Positions 1-9,662 of a stretch of DNA of 64,000 bases are shown piece by piece. The DNA is from Methylomonas rosea. Lineage in GTDB: Bacteria > Pseudomonadota > Gammaproteobacteria > Methylococcales > Methylomonadaceae. The position numbers and the translations under genes are program-made. The notes under the pieces were generated by a model. That model was not told the DNA's origin, made no database searches, and worked only from the letters and a program-made list of their open reading frames with translations. The stretch lies in the NCBI RefSeq assembly GCF_024505055.1, contig NZ_JANIBL010000010.1:1-64000 (forward strand). Reading direction: 5' to 3'. The stretch's first letter is position 1. Every line of letters starts with the position of its first letter.

Positions 1-170
1 GCAACAGGCGCAGCCGCCACGGGCGCTGCAACAGGCGCTGCGTACTGCACGGGCGCCGCCGCCGAATAACGGCTGATTTTCACTGATTCTTCGCCTTCGC
101 GAATCTCTATTTCAGCAATATCCGATTCCTCGATAAGATCAATCAGTTTTTTTATTTTTCTAATATCCAT
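1..170 (-). CDS. accB: Biotin carboxyl carrier protein of acetyl-CoA carboxylase, N-terminal part
   Basis: Carrier subunit of acetyl-CoA carboxylase, which makes malonyl-CoA for fatty-acid synthesis. Only the first 56 or so codons are present; the gene runs out of the window at base 1. The visible part starts [12 protein letters not shown], continues with the acidic [13 protein letters not shown] stretch usual for AccB, and enters the Ala/Pro/Val-rich linker that joins the N-terminal segment to the biotinyl domain. The linker DNA carries short direct repeats, as is normal there. The biotinylated lysine domain is outside the window. The ATG at 168-170 lies inside the end of aroQ (11-base overlap), so the two genes are co-transcribed, a common gammaproteobacterial arrangement. 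Confidence 0.9.
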   Translation of the reverse strand, partial: MDIRKIKKLIDLIEESDIAEIEIREGEESVKISRYSAAAPVQYAAPVAAPVAAAPV

Positions 171-621
171 TGTTCTGAGTTCTCTCTAGTAATATCTGAT
201 GAGCGGCTTGCAAAGCCAATTCGTAACCGTTCGCCCCCAATCCGCAGATAACGCCGACGGCGATATCCGAAAAATACGAATGCTTCCTGAAAGGCTCACG
301 GGCATGCACGTTCGATAAATGTACTTCTATGAATGCAATCTTGGTTGCCAGCAAGGCATCGCGAATGGCCACGCTGGTATGGGTAAATGCAGCAGGATTG
401 ATAATGATGAAATCGACACCCTGCCGATACGCTTGATGTATGTGTTCAACAATTTCGTGCTCGGCATTGCTTTGCAGAAAGCTTAATTGATGCCCAAGCG
501 TTTGGGCCAATTGCTCCATTGCCTGCTGAATGCTCTGCAATGTTCTATTACCGTATAGCCCTGGTTCTCGAACGCCTAACAAATTTAAATTGGGTCCATT
601 GAGAACAGTGAGGTTTGCCAT
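160..621 (-). CDS. aroQ: 3-dehydroquinate dehydratase, type II
   Basis: Converts 3-dehydroquinate to 3-dehydroshikimate in the cytoplasmic shikimate pathway. The 153-residue length is typical of the dodecameric type II enzyme. The N-terminal NGPNLNLLG motif, the flexible-loop pair Arg18 and Tyr23 (REPGLYG), the substrate-binding [12 protein letters not shown] stretch and the [14 protein letters not shown] block carrying the catalytic histidine are all present. It stands directly upstream of accB with overlapping ends. Identification is firm. Confidence 0.96.
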   Translation of the reverse strand: MANLTVLNGPNLNLLGVREPGLYGNRTLQSIQQAMEQLAQTLGHQLSFLQSNAEHEIVEHIHQAYRQGVDFIIINPAAFTHTSVAIRDALLATKIAFIEVHLSNVHAREPFRKHSYFSDIAVGVICGLGANGYELALQAAHQILLERTQNNGY

Positions 622-733
622 TGCCGATGCTGAACAAAAATACTAAATAAATAGGAATTCTGCCTAATTTGTAGGTTTTTGTCCAGATAAACCGCTTTTC
701 ACTTCATTAGACCGCGTTTTAGCGACTTTTCAG

Positions 734-1261
734 TCATTTTGTCGTCAACAACGGTCCAATCACTTCCAACACTTTCTCTCGCGTCAATTCGCCTAACTGA
801 TGATGCATGATTTGCCCTTGTTGATTAATGATTACCGTGAACGGCACGGTATTGATTACATTACCCAGCTGTTGGGCCAACATCGTTGCACCTTCGCCGC
901 CAATCAACACCGGATAATTGATCTTGATACGCTTCAGGTAATCTTCTACCGGCTGTTTATCCTCAATGGCTATGCCGACAAACTGCACGCCTTTGTCTTT
1001 ATATTCATCCTGAAGCTTTATGAACTCAGGAATTTCCTTCAAACATGGCGGACACCAGGTTGCCCAGAAGTTGATAATCAATATCTTCCCTTGCCATTGC
1101 GTGACAGACTGCGGCTTATCCGCCAGGTCCGGTAAGCTAAAGTTCAATTGAGGGGCCGGCTTATTGGTTTCGGCGACTGCCAAATATTGTCTGGCAAACA
1201 GACCCGCCACTAACGCAATAAAGGCAATGGCGGCGACTATCAGTATGATTTTTTTATTCAT
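734..1261 (-). CDS. TlpA-like membrane-anchored periplasmic thioredoxin
   Basis: A 175-residue thiol-disulfide oxidoreductase of the TlpA/ResA type. Residues 5-25 form a single N-terminal membrane anchor or uncleaved signal, followed by a thioredoxin fold with WCPPC (Cys70, Cys73) and the cis-proline region NTVPFTVI. Such proteins pass reducing equivalents to periplasmic client proteins, for example apocytochromes or copper-site proteins. The start codon overlaps the dsbD stop by four bases (ATGA), so it is translated from the dsbD transcript and is probably reduced by that DsbD. The actual client cannot be read from the sequence. Confidence 0.88.
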   Translation of the reverse strand: MNKKIILIVAAIAFIALVAGLFARQYLAVAETNKPAPQLNFSLPDLADKPQSVTQWQGKILIINFWATWCPPCLKEIPEFIKLQDEYKDKGVQFVGIAIEDKQPVEDYLKRIKINYPVLIGGEGATMLAQQLGNVINTVPFTVIINQQGQIMHHQLGELTREKVLEVIGPLLTTK

Positions 1262-3486
1262 AGTTGCTGCAATGTTTTTAGAAAAGTAGCGGCATCCTGA
1301 TAGCCTATCACGCGCTGCGCGACCCGTTCCCGGCCATCGGCACCGAAAAATATAATGCCCGGCGGCCCAACCAGCTCGAAGCGTTTTAACAAGGCTTTAT
1401 CCGCCTCATTGTTAGCGGTAACGTCGGCTTGTAACAGCACAAAATTAGCCAATTGCTGCTTTACCTGTCCATCGGTGAAGGTATAAGCCTCCATCTCCTT
1501 ACAGGAAATACACCAGTCGGCATAGAAATCCAGCATCACCGGTTTGCCACTCGCCGATGCTTGCTGGATGCGTTGCTCCAATTCCGCAACCGACGCCACC
1601 CGCTGAAAGCTAAGACCTTCAACCAGCTGCGCTTGGGCATTCAAAGCCATACCCTGTAGCGGTTGCAGCGGATTACTGTTTCCGGCACTCAAGCCGATCA
1701 GCTGCAATATGCCAAACACCAGCATGATGATACCCAGCCCTTTCCAAAGCTTGCGCCAACCCGTGACAGATGTTGGCAGCGGATCGATGGCCCCAAGAAA
1801 TATAGCGGGAATGATCAACAATAAAGACCACAAAAACATCGTCACCGCTGCCGGCAAAATACGCGACAACATCCACACCGCCACGGCCAACATCGCCACG
1901 CCAAATACCGCTTTGGTGGCATTAAGCCAATCACCCGCCTTGGGCAGCAGTTTTCCAGCTGATGCGCCCAGCAATAACAACGGCGCGCCCATGCCAAGCC
2001 CCATCACGAACAATGCCGAACCGCCCAACACCACATCGCCGGTTTGACCGATATAAATCAATGCCGCCGCCAGTGGTGCCGCCACGCAAGGCCCGACGAT
2101 CAGCGACGATAGCGCCCCCATGATACCGGCACCGAGACAAGAACCATCGCGATGCTTATCGCTGGAGTGATGCAAGGCAGACTGCAGCGATTTAGGCAGC
2201 TCCAAATGGTAAAAACCAAACATCGACAGCGATAACACCACGAACAAACCCGAAAACACTGCGATGACCCAAGGCTCTTGAAATGTCGCTTGCAGATTGC
2301 TGCCGAACAAAGCCGCCAGGATACCGAACAGCGTATACATCAAGGCCGAAGCAAAAACATAACTCAAAGACAGCAAAAAGGCCTTGCGCGTACCGATTTG
2401 GTCACCATGACCGACAATGATCCCGGATAAAATCGGAATCATCGGAAACACGCACGGCGTAAATGCCAGCAACAAGCCGAAGCCGAAAAAACTGAATAAC
2501 GTCAGCGCTAAACTATCATGCCGCAAGGCATTGACGATTTTGTCCTGCTCCGACAATTCGGCAACCGCGGCCGGTTTGGCTTGCGGCAAGGCGTCCGCAG
2601 ACGGCAAGTCCAGACTCACTTCGGCTTGCATCGGCGGATAGCAAACCCCACGGTCGGCGCAACCTTGAAACTTTGCCAGCAACTTGATCGTCTCGGCTGC
2701 CGAACTTCCGCGTAGTAGCGGTACGTCGGCGCTGATCTGGTTACGGTAGATTTGCACCTGGCCAAACTCAGCGTCGTGGTACGCAGCCCCTTCAGGAAGC
2801 TGTAAAGGCGTTAATTGCGTCTGCGTGGCACCCTGCAATTTAACCGACAACTTATCCTTGTACAGATAATAACCTTCGGCAATTTGCCAGCTTGCTTGCA
2901 AGGTATGCGGGCCTTTCAGGCTGGCAAAAAACTGAAACGCTTGTTCCGGCGGCAATAATTCTTCGGAAAACAAACCAGGCGTCAAGCCCTTTAGACCTTT
3001 GACAAACTGGTTAAGCGCCCCACTGTTTGCAGAGGGCTGAGCCGCAGGCAACACTACATCCAGCAGCACTTTTTGCGGCGGATAACAAACACCGACATCC
3101 GCACACCCTTGGTACTTGACCAGCAGCTTTAATTGGGTTTCACGGCTTTGATTAATCAGCGGCAACACGACATCGAGCGCGTTCCGATACACCACCACTT
3201 CGCCCAGACTCGGGTCATGCTCGGTAACGCCTTCCGGCATACTTGCCTGCTCGAGCTGAATCGCTTCGGTTTGCGACTGGAACTTGGTTTTATCGCGATA
3301 AAGGTGATAACCCTCAACTATCTGCCAGTGCAGTTCGACTTTATCGGCGGTTTCGGCGGTGGCAGTTAACTTGAATGCTTGCTCGGGCGGTAAAAAATCC
3401 TGACTATCCAGCGCCGCCGCAGTGCGCACAAAAACAGCCAACAAACATAATAAAATCAGTCGATACCAAGGCATGAGTCTATCCAT
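1258..3486 (-). CDS. dsbD: Thiol:disulfide interchange protein DsbD with duplicated N-terminal domain
   Basis: Moves electrons from cytoplasmic thioredoxin across the inner membrane to periplasmic proteins. At 742 residues it is clearly longer than the usual 570-600. A signal peptide is followed by two tandem DsbD alpha domains: about residues 28-148 with Cys128/Cys134 (GCADVGVCYPP) and about 173-296 with Cys276/Cys282 (GCADRGVCYPP). Then come eight or so membrane segments (about 325-590) with the conserved TPCVFPM and VGPCVAAP cysteines, and a C-terminal thioredoxin domain with WCISC (Cys659, Cys662). Every redox cysteine pair is intact. A second possible start is Met5. The gene overlaps cutA upstream by 31 bases and tlpA downstream by 4 bases. 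Confidence 0.95.
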   Translation of the reverse strand: MDRLMPWYRLILLCLLAVFVRTAAALDSQDFLPPEQAFKLTATAETADKVELHWQIVEGYHLYRDKTKFQSQTEAIQLEQASMPEGVTEHDPSLGEVVVYRNALDVVLPLINQSRETQLKLLVKYQGCADVGVCYPPQKVLLDVVLPAAQPSANSGALNQFVKGLKGLTPGLFSEELLPPEQAFQFFASLKGPHTLQASWQIAEGYYLYKDKLSVKLQGATQTQLTPLQLPEGAAYHDAEFGQVQIYRNQISADVPLLRGSSAAETIKLLAKFQGCADRGVCYPPMQAEVSLDLPSADALPQAKPAAVAELSEQDKIVNALRHDSLALTLFSFFGFGLLLAFTPCVFPMIPILSGIIVGHGDQIGTRKAFLLSLSYVFASALMYTLFGILAALFGSNLQATFQEPWVIAVFSGLFVVLSLSMFGFYHLELPKSLQSALHHSSDKHRDGSCLGAGIMGALSSLIVGPCVAAPLAAALIYIGQTGDVVLGGSALFVMGLGMGAPLLLLGASAGKLLPKAGDWLNATKAVFGVAMLAVAVWMLSRILPAAVTMFLWSLLLIIPAIFLGAIDPLPTSVTGWRKLWKGLGIIMLVFGILQLIGLSAGNSNPLQPLQGMALNAQAQLVEGLSFQRVASVAELEQRIQQASASGKPVMLDFYADWCISCKEMEAYTFTDGQVKQQLANFVLLQADVTANNEADKALLKRFELVGPPGIIFFGADGRERVAQRVIGYQDAATFLKTLQQL

Positions 3487-3773
3487 TTCAAATAGTCCAG
3501 CGAGCCGCTTTCTATCGCGACCGCAATAATTTCCGGGAGTTGGTAAGGATGCAGGCTTTTCAGCGTCGCTTCAATGGCCGCATAGCGGTCTTGATGACTT
3601 TTGATGAGCAGTAAATGTTCCTGAGCGGTTTCGATTTCGCCCTGCCATTCGTAAACCGAACGCACACCGGGCAGTATATTTACGCAGGCGGCTAATTTTT
3701 GGGTTATCAGTGTGCCGGCAAGTTTGTCGGCAACCTCTAGGTCCGGGCAGGTACAAAGAATCAATTGATACAT
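3456..3773 (-). CDS. cutA: Divalent-cation tolerance protein CutA
   Basis: A 105-residue cytoplasmic trimeric PII-like protein linked by mutants to copper and other divalent-metal tolerance; its biochemical job is unsettled. The ATG at 3771-3773 was chosen over an upstream in-frame ATG because the family begins right at the first beta strand (MYQLILCTCPD). The core KLAACVNILPGVRSVYEWQG, the ELLLIKS-like strand and the HPYQLPEIIA motif are clear. The 3' end overlaps the start of dsbD by 31 bases; cutA next to dsbD is a common gammaproteobacterial order. Confidence 0.93.
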   Translation of the reverse strand: MYQLILCTCPDLEVADKLAGTLITQKLAACVNILPGVRSVYEWQGEIETAQEHLLLIKSHQDRYAAIEATLKSLHPYQLPEIIAVAIESGSLDYLKWIDSCLGID

Positions 3774-3845
3774 CGCGACATTATCCTGGAAATTGCACCA
3801 AGATGCTCTTAGTATTAGCGGCTTTTTACCGCAACCGAGCTCACC

Positions 3846-4286
3846 ATGAAAACCATGCAAATTCTGTTTATCGCTTTTTTGATCGTGCCGTTTGTGGAAA
3901 TATACGTGCTACTGCAAGTCGGCGGCTTGATCGGCGCCTTCCCCACTATTTTGTTAGTGGTATTTACCGCTGTATTGGGCGCCTGGCTACTGCGTCGCCA
4001 GGGTTTCGCTACCTGGCAACGCTTCCAATCAGGGTTGGCCCAAGGCGAAATTCCGGCTTATGAAATGATCGAAGGACCGATATTACTGGTGGGAGGAGCG
4101 CTATTACTAACACCGGGATTTTTCACCGACATGCTGGGCTTCGCTTGTCTAATTCCAACTTTACGCAGAAAGATTGCTCAGTACATCATTGAGCATCATT
4201 TGCTGCAATCCCAAGTAGGCTCGGTATTTCAGCAAGCGCGAAACTCGCAAACCATTATTGAAGGCGAATACAACAAACAGGATTAA
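3846..4286 (+). CDS. fxsA: FxsA-family inner-membrane protein
   Basis: A 146-residue FxsA family protein. In E. coli, overproduced FxsA relieves exclusion of phage T7 by the F plasmid, but the normal role is unknown. Three or four hydrophobic segments are visible (about 5-25, 28-48, 77-97), with the family stretch PFVEIYVLLQVGGLIGA, the LRRQG loop and LLTPGFFTDMLG. The polar tail ends EGEYNKQD. It is transcribed away from cutA; the two genes share only about 70 bases between starts. Confidence 0.9.
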   Translation: MKTMQILFIAFLIVPFVEIYVLLQVGGLIGAFPTILLVVFTAVLGAWLLRRQGFATWQRFQSGLAQGEIPAYEMIEGPILLVGGALLLTPGFFTDMLGFACLIPTLRRKIAQYIIEHHLLQSQVGSVFQQARNSQTIIEGEYNKQD

Positions 4287-4302
4287 CAAGATGTTTTTGA
4301 AT

Positions 4303-4330
4303 CCGAACCGCGCCAAAGGCGCGGATTCGG
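4303..4330. terminator. Hairpin between convergent genes
   Basis: A GC-rich inverted repeat: CCGAACCGCGCC pairs with GGCGCGGATTCGG across a three-base loop with one bulged A. It lies between fxsA and the convergent small membrane-protein gene. There is no U-tract on either strand immediately after it, so function as an intrinsic terminator is only suggested by position. Confidence 0.45.
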
Positions 4331-4346
4331 AGCTAGCTGCTATGGC

Positions 4347-4583
4347 TTATTGACCATCGACTGCCGTATTGGTACCCAAGGTATTTTTGTCCATACTGGA
4401 ATATGCGGGGCACCAGCCTGAATAACTGGTGGCAACCAAAGCCAACCCAACCAACAACATCAGAATGCTGGCGGTAAACAATGAAACGGCCAGCAACACC
4501 ACGCCCGAAACCATACGGACTTTCTTATCTTTCTCGCCGATGTTGTGCTCAAATTTGATCAAACGTTTATAATCGAAGCTCAT
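4347..4583 (-). CDS. Small DUF2892-type (YgaP transmembrane-like) membrane protein
   Basis: A 78-residue protein starting MSFDYKRLIKFEHNIGEKDKKVR, followed by two close hydrophobic segments (about 26-43 and 44-60) and the GWCPAYSSM motif typical of DUF2892 domains, which also form the membrane part of the YgaP rhodanese. The ATG at 4581-4583 was preferred to an upstream one because AGAGAGG sits at the right distance before it and the family starts there. No enzymatic domain is attached. Function unknown. Confidence 0.85.
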   Translation of the reverse strand: MSFDYKRLIKFEHNIGEKDKKVRMVSGVVLLAVSLFTASILMLLVGLALVATSYSGWCPAYSSMDKNTLGTNTAVDGQ

Positions 4584-4684
4584 TTCCAATCCTCTCTGTG
4601 TTGTAGTTATTAGTCCCGACGCACGGCTTTCCCTTAAAGGCAAGCAAATATACACAGCTCTTCAAAATCTGCAAGTTATAAAAA

Positions 4685-6850
4685 ATGGACGCCTCTTCTA
4701 TCATCACCTCTCTAAACGACGACCAACGTCTGGCCGTTTCTGCCCCCATGCAAGCCATGCTGGTGTTGGCCGGCGCCGGCAGCGGCAAAACCAGGGTATT
4801 GGTGCATCGCATCGCCTGGCACATCCAGGTCAACCAGATTTCGCCTTACAACATTCTGGCGGTGACGTTTACCAATAAAGCCGCTAATGAAATGCGGCAC
4901 CGCATTGAAGATTTACTCGAAACCCCGGCCCACGCCATGTGGATAGGCACTTTCCACGGCCTGGCCCACCGTTTACTGCGGCAACACGCCAAGCAAGCCA
5001 AGCTGCCGGACACCTTCCAGGTGATGGATAGCGACGACCAATTGCGCATCATCAAACGGCTGATGAAAAACCTGAATTTGGATGACAGCAAATGGCCACC
5101 CAAGCAAGCGCAATGGTTTATCAATGCGCAAAAAGACGAAGGCATCCGCGCCAAGCATATGCAGGATAGCGGGGACTTTTACAACCGGCAGATGAAGGAC
5201 GTTTATCTGGCATATGAAGACGTGTGCCAGCGTTCCGGCTTGGTGGATTTTGCCGAACTGCTGCTGCGAGCCCACGAACTGCTACGCGATAACGAAGATT
5301 TGCTGGCGTTTTACAAGCAACGCTTTCAGCAAGTGCATGTTGATGAATTTCAGGATACCAACACCATTCAATACGCCTGGCTGCGGCTATTAACCGAGGG
5401 CAACAACAACCTGTTCGTAGTCGGCGACGACGATCAATCCATCTACGGCTGGCGCGGCGCCAAAATCGAAAACATCTTCAATTTCCAAAAGCACTATCCG
5501 GAACACGGCATCGTCCGCCTGGAGCAAAACTACCGTTCCAGCGGCCATATTTTGAAGGCCGCCAACACCTTGATCGCCAATAACGATAACCGGATGGGTA
5601 AGGAATTATGGACCGACGCCGGCGAAGGCCAAGCTATTTCTCTGTATTCGGCATTCAACGAGCAAGACGAAGCGTATTTTGTGGTCGAAAAAATCCGGCA
5701 ATGGGTTAGAGATGGTGGATTGCGCAGCGACACGGCCATCCTGTATCGCTCCAACGCCCAATCCCGACAATTCGAAGAACGCTTGATGACCACTGCCACG
5801 CCGTATCGGGTTTATGGCGGCCTGCGCTTTTTCGAGCGGATGGAAATCAAGAACGCCCTCGCCTATCTGCGCCTATCAACCAATCCGCACGACGATCCTT
5901 CCTTTGAACGGGTAGTGAACACGCCAACGCGCGGTATCGGCGCCAAAACTCTGGACGACATGCGCATCCTGGCGCGCGAACAACAACTGTCTCTATGGCA
6001 AGCAGCCTTGGCGATGCTTGAACACAATCAATTACCGGCACGCGCCGCCAATGCTTTGCGCGGCTTTTTAAACCTGATTGTTGCGCTTGGCGAAACCACT
6101 AAAGAGCTAAGCCTACATGAAACGGTTAAACAAGTCGTCGAGACCAGCGGCCTGATCGAACTGTATAAAAAAGAAAAGCAAGACAAAGGCGAAGCGCGAG
6201 TGGAAAACCTGGAAGAGCTGGTCAACGCCGCCCGCTTGTTCGATTACGACAGCGAAAATGCCGAGAATATGGGCGAGCTGGACATGTTTTTAGCGCACGC
6301 GGCGCTGGAAGCCGGCGAAATGCAAGGTGAAGTCGATGAAGATTGCGTACAGTTGATGACGCTGCATTCCGCCAAAGGTCTGGAATTCAAGCTGGTGTTT
6401 CTGGTGGGATTGGAAGAAGGCCTATTCCCCTCTCAACAAGCCTTGGACGACGCCGGCCGCTTACAGGAAGAACGCCGACTTTGCTATGTCGGCATCACCC
6501 GCGCCATGCAACAGCTGTACTTGACCCACGCGGAGTCAAGACGGCTTTACGGCAAAGACAGTTATCCGCGTGCCTCGCGGTTTTTGCGCGAACTGCCGCA
6601 GGAGTCGATTCAGGAAATCAGGTTACGCGCCAATGTCAGCAGGCCGGCGGCCAATAGCGCACCGCAAACCAAAAGTCTGGGCAGCAAGGGTACTTACAAA
6701 CTGGGCCAGCCTGTCAGGCACGAAAAATTTGGCGAAGGCGTGGTCCTGCAAATGGAAGGCGAAGGCGAACAAGAGCGGGTACAGATCAATTTCCGCAATG
6801 CGGGCATCAAATGGCTGATGCTGGCTTACGCCAAGCTGGATGCGGCGTAG
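4685..6850 (+). CDS. uvrD: DNA helicase II UvrD
   Basis: ATP-dependent 3'-5' superfamily 1 helicase of nucleotide-excision and mismatch repair. Its 721 residues carry, in order, the Q motif (LNDDQRLAV), Walker A GAGSGKT (30-36), motif II VDEFQDTN, motif III DDDQSIYGWRGA, motif IV QNYRSS, motif V LHSAKGLEF and motif VI VGITRA. The C-terminal Tudor-like domain (VRHEKFGEGVV ... GIKWLMLAYAKL) separates UvrD from Rep and matches the E. coli protein closely. It stands alone, convergent with pyk. Confidence 0.96.
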   Translation: MDASSIITSLNDDQRLAVSAPMQAMLVLAGAGSGKTRVLVHRIAWHIQVNQISPYNILAVTFTNKAANEMRHRIEDLLETPAHAMWIGTFHGLAHRLLRQHAKQAKLPDTFQVMDSDDQLRIIKRLMKNLNLDDSKWPPKQAQWFINAQKDEGIRAKHMQDSGDFYNRQMKDVYLAYEDVCQRSGLVDFAELLLRAHELLRDNEDLLAFYKQRFQQVHVDEFQDTNTIQYAWLRLLTEGNNNLFVVGDDDQSIYGWRGAKIENIFNFQKHYPEHGIVRLEQNYRSSGHILKAANTLIANNDNRMGKELWTDAGEGQAISLYSAFNEQDEAYFVVEKIRQWVRDGGLRSDTAILYRSNAQSRQFEERLMTTATPYRVYGGLRFFERMEIKNALAYLRLSTNPHDDPSFERVVNTPTRGIGAKTLDDMRILAREQQLSLWQAALAMLEHNQLPARAANALRGFLNLIVALGETTKELSLHETVKQVVETSGLIELYKKEKQDKGEARVENLEELVNAARLFDYDSENAENMGELDMFLAHAALEAGEMQGEVDEDCVQLMTLHSAKGLEFKLVFLVGLEEGLFPSQQALDDAGRLQEERRLCYVGITRAMQQLYLTHAESRRLYGKDSYPRASRFLRELPQESIQEIRLRANVSRPAANSAPQTKSLGSKGTYKLGQPVRHEKFGEGVVLQMEGEGEQERVQINFRNAGIKWLMLAYAKLDAA

Positions 6851-6869
6851 TTTAGAGCGTTTTGAAAAC

Positions 6870-6896
6870 GCGGCGTTCGGGTAAACCGAACGCCGC
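6870..6896. terminator. Bidirectional hairpin between uvrD and pyk
   Basis: A perfect 11-base-pair stem, GCGGCGTTCGG with CCGAACGCCGC, closes a GTAAA loop between two convergent genes. On the minus strand it is followed by GTTTTC, on the plus strand by GAAAC, so U-tracts are poor. Position and stem quality suggest termination in both directions. Confidence 0.6.
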
Positions 6897-6920
6897 GAAA
6901 CAAGGCAAGCCGACTAAAAA

Positions 6921-8354
6921 TTAGTCGGTGACAGTGATGACTTTCAGGGAGTTAGTGCCGCCGCTGGCGCCGGTCAAGTCGCCTTTGGTACGGATCAGCG
7001 CATCGCCCGGTTTCACAACACCGCGCGCTTTCAAGGCCTTAATCAGGCTTTGAGTCACGCTGGCCGATTCCATCTTTTCCTTGGCAAACGGAATTGGGAA
7101 TACCCCTTTATACAGGGTCACCTGACCCAAAGTACGCTCGCAACTGCTGAATGCGAAGATAGGAATATCGGAGCTGATTCTGGACATCCACAGCGGTGTC
7201 GAACCCGACTCGGTCAAGGAGGCGATACCGGCTATTTTGGTATGGTTGGCCATGTACATCGCTGACATCGCAATCGCTTCGTCGATACGCTCGAACTTGT
7301 CGGTCATCCTATGCATTGATTTGGTCACACTCGGCTGCTTTTCGGTCTCCAGACAGATGCGCACCATGGCTTGCACGGTTTTCACCGGATGCTTGCCGGA
7401 GGCGGTTTCCGCGGACAACATGATGGCATCGGTACCGTCAACAATAGCGTTGGCAACGTCGAATACTTCCGCACGGGTCGGGATAGGATTCTCGATCATC
7501 GATTCCATCATCTGCGTCGCAGTAATCACTGCCCGGTTCAGTTCGCGCGCACGCTGAATCAGCAGTTTTTGCGCAGCCGGCAGATTGGCATCGCCAATTT
7601 CCACACCCAAGTCGCCACGCGCTACCATGATGGCATCGGATGCCAGGATGATTTCGTCGATAACGTCCATCGCTTCCGCGCGCTCTACCTTGGCAACCAA
7701 GCCGGCGTAAGAACCGGCTGCTTGCAACAGCTCACGGGCTTCATGCATATCATCGGCAGTACGCGGGAAGGAAATCGCCACGTAATCGGCTTGAATCACC
7801 GCGATGGTTTTGATGTCTTCTTTGTCCTTGTCGGTCAAAGCTGCCGCGGACAAGCCACCGCCTAACAGGTTGATACCTTTGTTGTTCGACAAATCACCGC
7901 CCACCACCACTTTCGTGTTGACGCGGGTGTTGTCGATCACGTCGACCACATCCAACACTACCCGGCCATCGTCCAGCAACAAACGGGTACCTGGTTTTAC
8001 TTCGCGTGCCAAAGGCTCGTAGCTGATACCGACTTGGGTATTGTCGCCGTCAAGTTTGCCCAGATTAATATCCAAGGCAAAGTCCTGACCTTCTTCCAGC
8101 CAGACTTTATTCTCTTTGAAACGCTCGATCCGGATTTTCGGACCTTGCAAGTCAGCCAGAATCCCAACGCGGCGGCCGGTTTGTTTACTGATAGCTCTGA
8201 CCCGGTTGGCGCGATCAATATGATCCTGCGCCGAACCGTGCGAGAAATTAAGCCTTACAACGTCGATTCCAGCCTCGAACAACTCTTCGAGTACGCCGGG
8301 CTTGTCCGTAGCAGGTCCCAGCGTAGCCAGGATTTTCGTTCTTCGTAACAGCAT
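6921..8354 (-). CDS. pykA: Pyruvate kinase (PykA-like)
   Basis: Converts phosphoenolpyruvate and ADP to pyruvate and ATP, the last step of glycolysis. At 477 residues it matches E. coli PykA along its length. Visible features are the N-terminal RRTKILATLGPATD, NFSHG, the DLQGPKIR motif, the B domain (GDLSNNKGINLLGGGLSA), the catalytic stretch VAKVERAEA, MVARGDLGVEIG and ITATQMMESMI, and the C-terminal allosteric domain. The gene starts nine bases after gap stops, so the two glycolytic genes form one leftward operon. Confidence 0.95.
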   Translation of the reverse strand: MLLRRTKILATLGPATDKPGVLEELFEAGIDVVRLNFSHGSAQDHIDRANRVRAISKQTGRRVGILADLQGPKIRIERFKENKVWLEEGQDFALDINLGKLDGDNTQVGISYEPLAREVKPGTRLLLDDGRVVLDVVDVIDNTRVNTKVVVGGDLSNNKGINLLGGGLSAAALTDKDKEDIKTIAVIQADYVAISFPRTADDMHEARELLQAAGSYAGLVAKVERAEAMDVIDEIILASDAIMVARGDLGVEIGDANLPAAQKLLIQRARELNRAVITATQMMESMIENPIPTRAEVFDVANAIVDGTDAIMLSAETASGKHPVKTVQAMVRICLETEKQPSVTKSMHRMTDKFERIDEAIAMSAMYMANHTKIAGIASLTESGSTPLWMSRISSDIPIFAFSSCERTLGQVTLYKGVFPIPFAKEKMESASVTQSLIKALKARGVVKPGDALIRTKGDLTGASGGTNSLKVITVTD

Positions 8355-8363
8355 GTAAACCCT

Positions 8364-9377
8364 TTATTTGGCGTTGAACAAAGCGACCGTGGTATCGAGC
8401 ATACGGTTTGAGAAACCCCATTCATTGTCGTACCAGGACAGGACTTTCACGAAATTACCACCGGTAACTTTAGTCAGACCGGCTTCGTAGATGGAAGAAT
8501 GTGGATTGTGGTTGAAGTCCATAGACACCAATGGCTCATCGTTGATCGCCAAAATGCCTTTCAATGGACCAGCAGCCGCTTCGCGTAAAATGCCGTCGAT
8601 TTCTTCTTTTGTGGTATTGCGTGACGCTTGGAAGCACAAATCCACAACAGAGACGTTGATAGTGGGAACACGCATCGCGAAACCATCCAGTTTGCCTTTC
8701 ATTTCCGGCAATACCAAACCTACCGCCGCAGCAGCACCGGTTTTGGTTGGGATCATGGATTGAGTAGCGGAACGCGCGCGGTGCAAGTCACTGTGGTACA
8801 CGTCGGTCAACACTTGGTCGTTAGTGTATGAGTGAATGGTGGTCATCAAACCGTGATCCACACCGATGGTATCCATCAAAGGTTTAACTAATGGCGCCAA
8901 GCAGTTGGTGGTGCAAGAAGCATTTGAGATAACCGTGTCGGATGCTTTCAAGGTTTGGTGGTTAACACCATAAACGATGGTTGCATCGACATCATTGCCG
9001 CCAGGAGCGGAGATAATGACTTTTTTGGCGCCGGCAGCAATATGCGCAGACGCTTTGGCTTTGCTGGTGAAGAAACCGGTGCACTCGTGCACAACATCAA
9101 TGCCCAATTCAGCCCAAGGCAGTTTAGCGGGATCTCTTTCAGCAAATACGCGAATTTTGTCGCCATTGATCACGATGTAATCACCGTCGACAGACACATC
9201 GAATGGAAATTTACCATGTACGGTATCGTATTTGGTCAAGTGTGCGTTGGTTTTGGAATCGCCCAAGTCGTTAATAGCGACAACTTGGATCTCGTTGGTG
9301 CGACCTGATTCGTACAAAGCGCGCATGACATTGCGACCAATACGACCATAACCGTTAATTGCAACTTTAATTGCCAT
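8364..9377 (-). CDS. gap: Glyceraldehyde-3-phosphate dehydrogenase, type I
   Basis: Oxidises glyceraldehyde 3-phosphate to 1,3-bisphosphoglycerate with NAD. The 337 residues include the Rossmann motif NGYGRIGR, the INDLGD region after strand 2, the active site [12 protein letters not shown] with Cys155, and the C-terminal [17 protein letters not shown] lies upstream of the ATG. The 285 bases before the next gene upstream contain a TACAAT sequence on this strand (9447-9452) that could be a -10 box, though no good -35 partner is visible. Confidence 0.96.
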   Translation of the reverse strand: MAIKVAINGYGRIGRNVMRALYESGRTNEIQVVAINDLGDSKTNAHLTKYDTVHGKFPFDVSVDGDYIVINGDKIRVFAERDPAKLPWAELGIDVVHECTGFFTSKAKASAHIAAGAKKVIISAPGGNDVDATIVYGVNHQTLKASDTVISNASCTTNCLAPLVKPLMDTIGVDHGLMTTIHSYTNDQVLTDVYHSDLHRARSATQSMIPTKTGAAAAVGLVLPEMKGKLDGFAMRVPTINVSVVDLCFQASRNTTKEEIDGILREAAAGPLKGILAINDEPLVSMDFNHNPHSSIYEAGLTKVTGGNFVKVLSWYDNEWGFSNRMLDTTVALFNAK

Positions 9378-9662
9378 AGAGTTTTCTCCGGGATGAGTGT
9401 GAAAGACTTGCGTCGAGATGTGCCAAAAGCACCAAAAATAGACTGGATTGTAGCAATAACCAGCGCTCTACGTCTACCGCTGCGGCGCGCTGCGGCTGGC
9501 AGAAATCCATACTCATCGTCTTTAAGCTCGTTTGGGTCCTATGCCTGTTGAAGGGCACTCAACATCCGGCTTCGGCGACCCGACCGGAACACCAGTAATA
9601 AATAGCATCGGGTTAATAAAAGGTACAATCCTATTTAATGTCCACTAACAGCAGCACAACAC

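Noticed and set aside
1..60. Short direct repeats of GGCGCTGC type
   Set aside because: They encode the Ala/Pro linker of AccB, which is repetitive by nature.
9367..9558. A 63-residue minus-strand frame upstream of gap
   Set aside because: It overlaps the gap start in another frame, and has no ribosome site or family resemblance.
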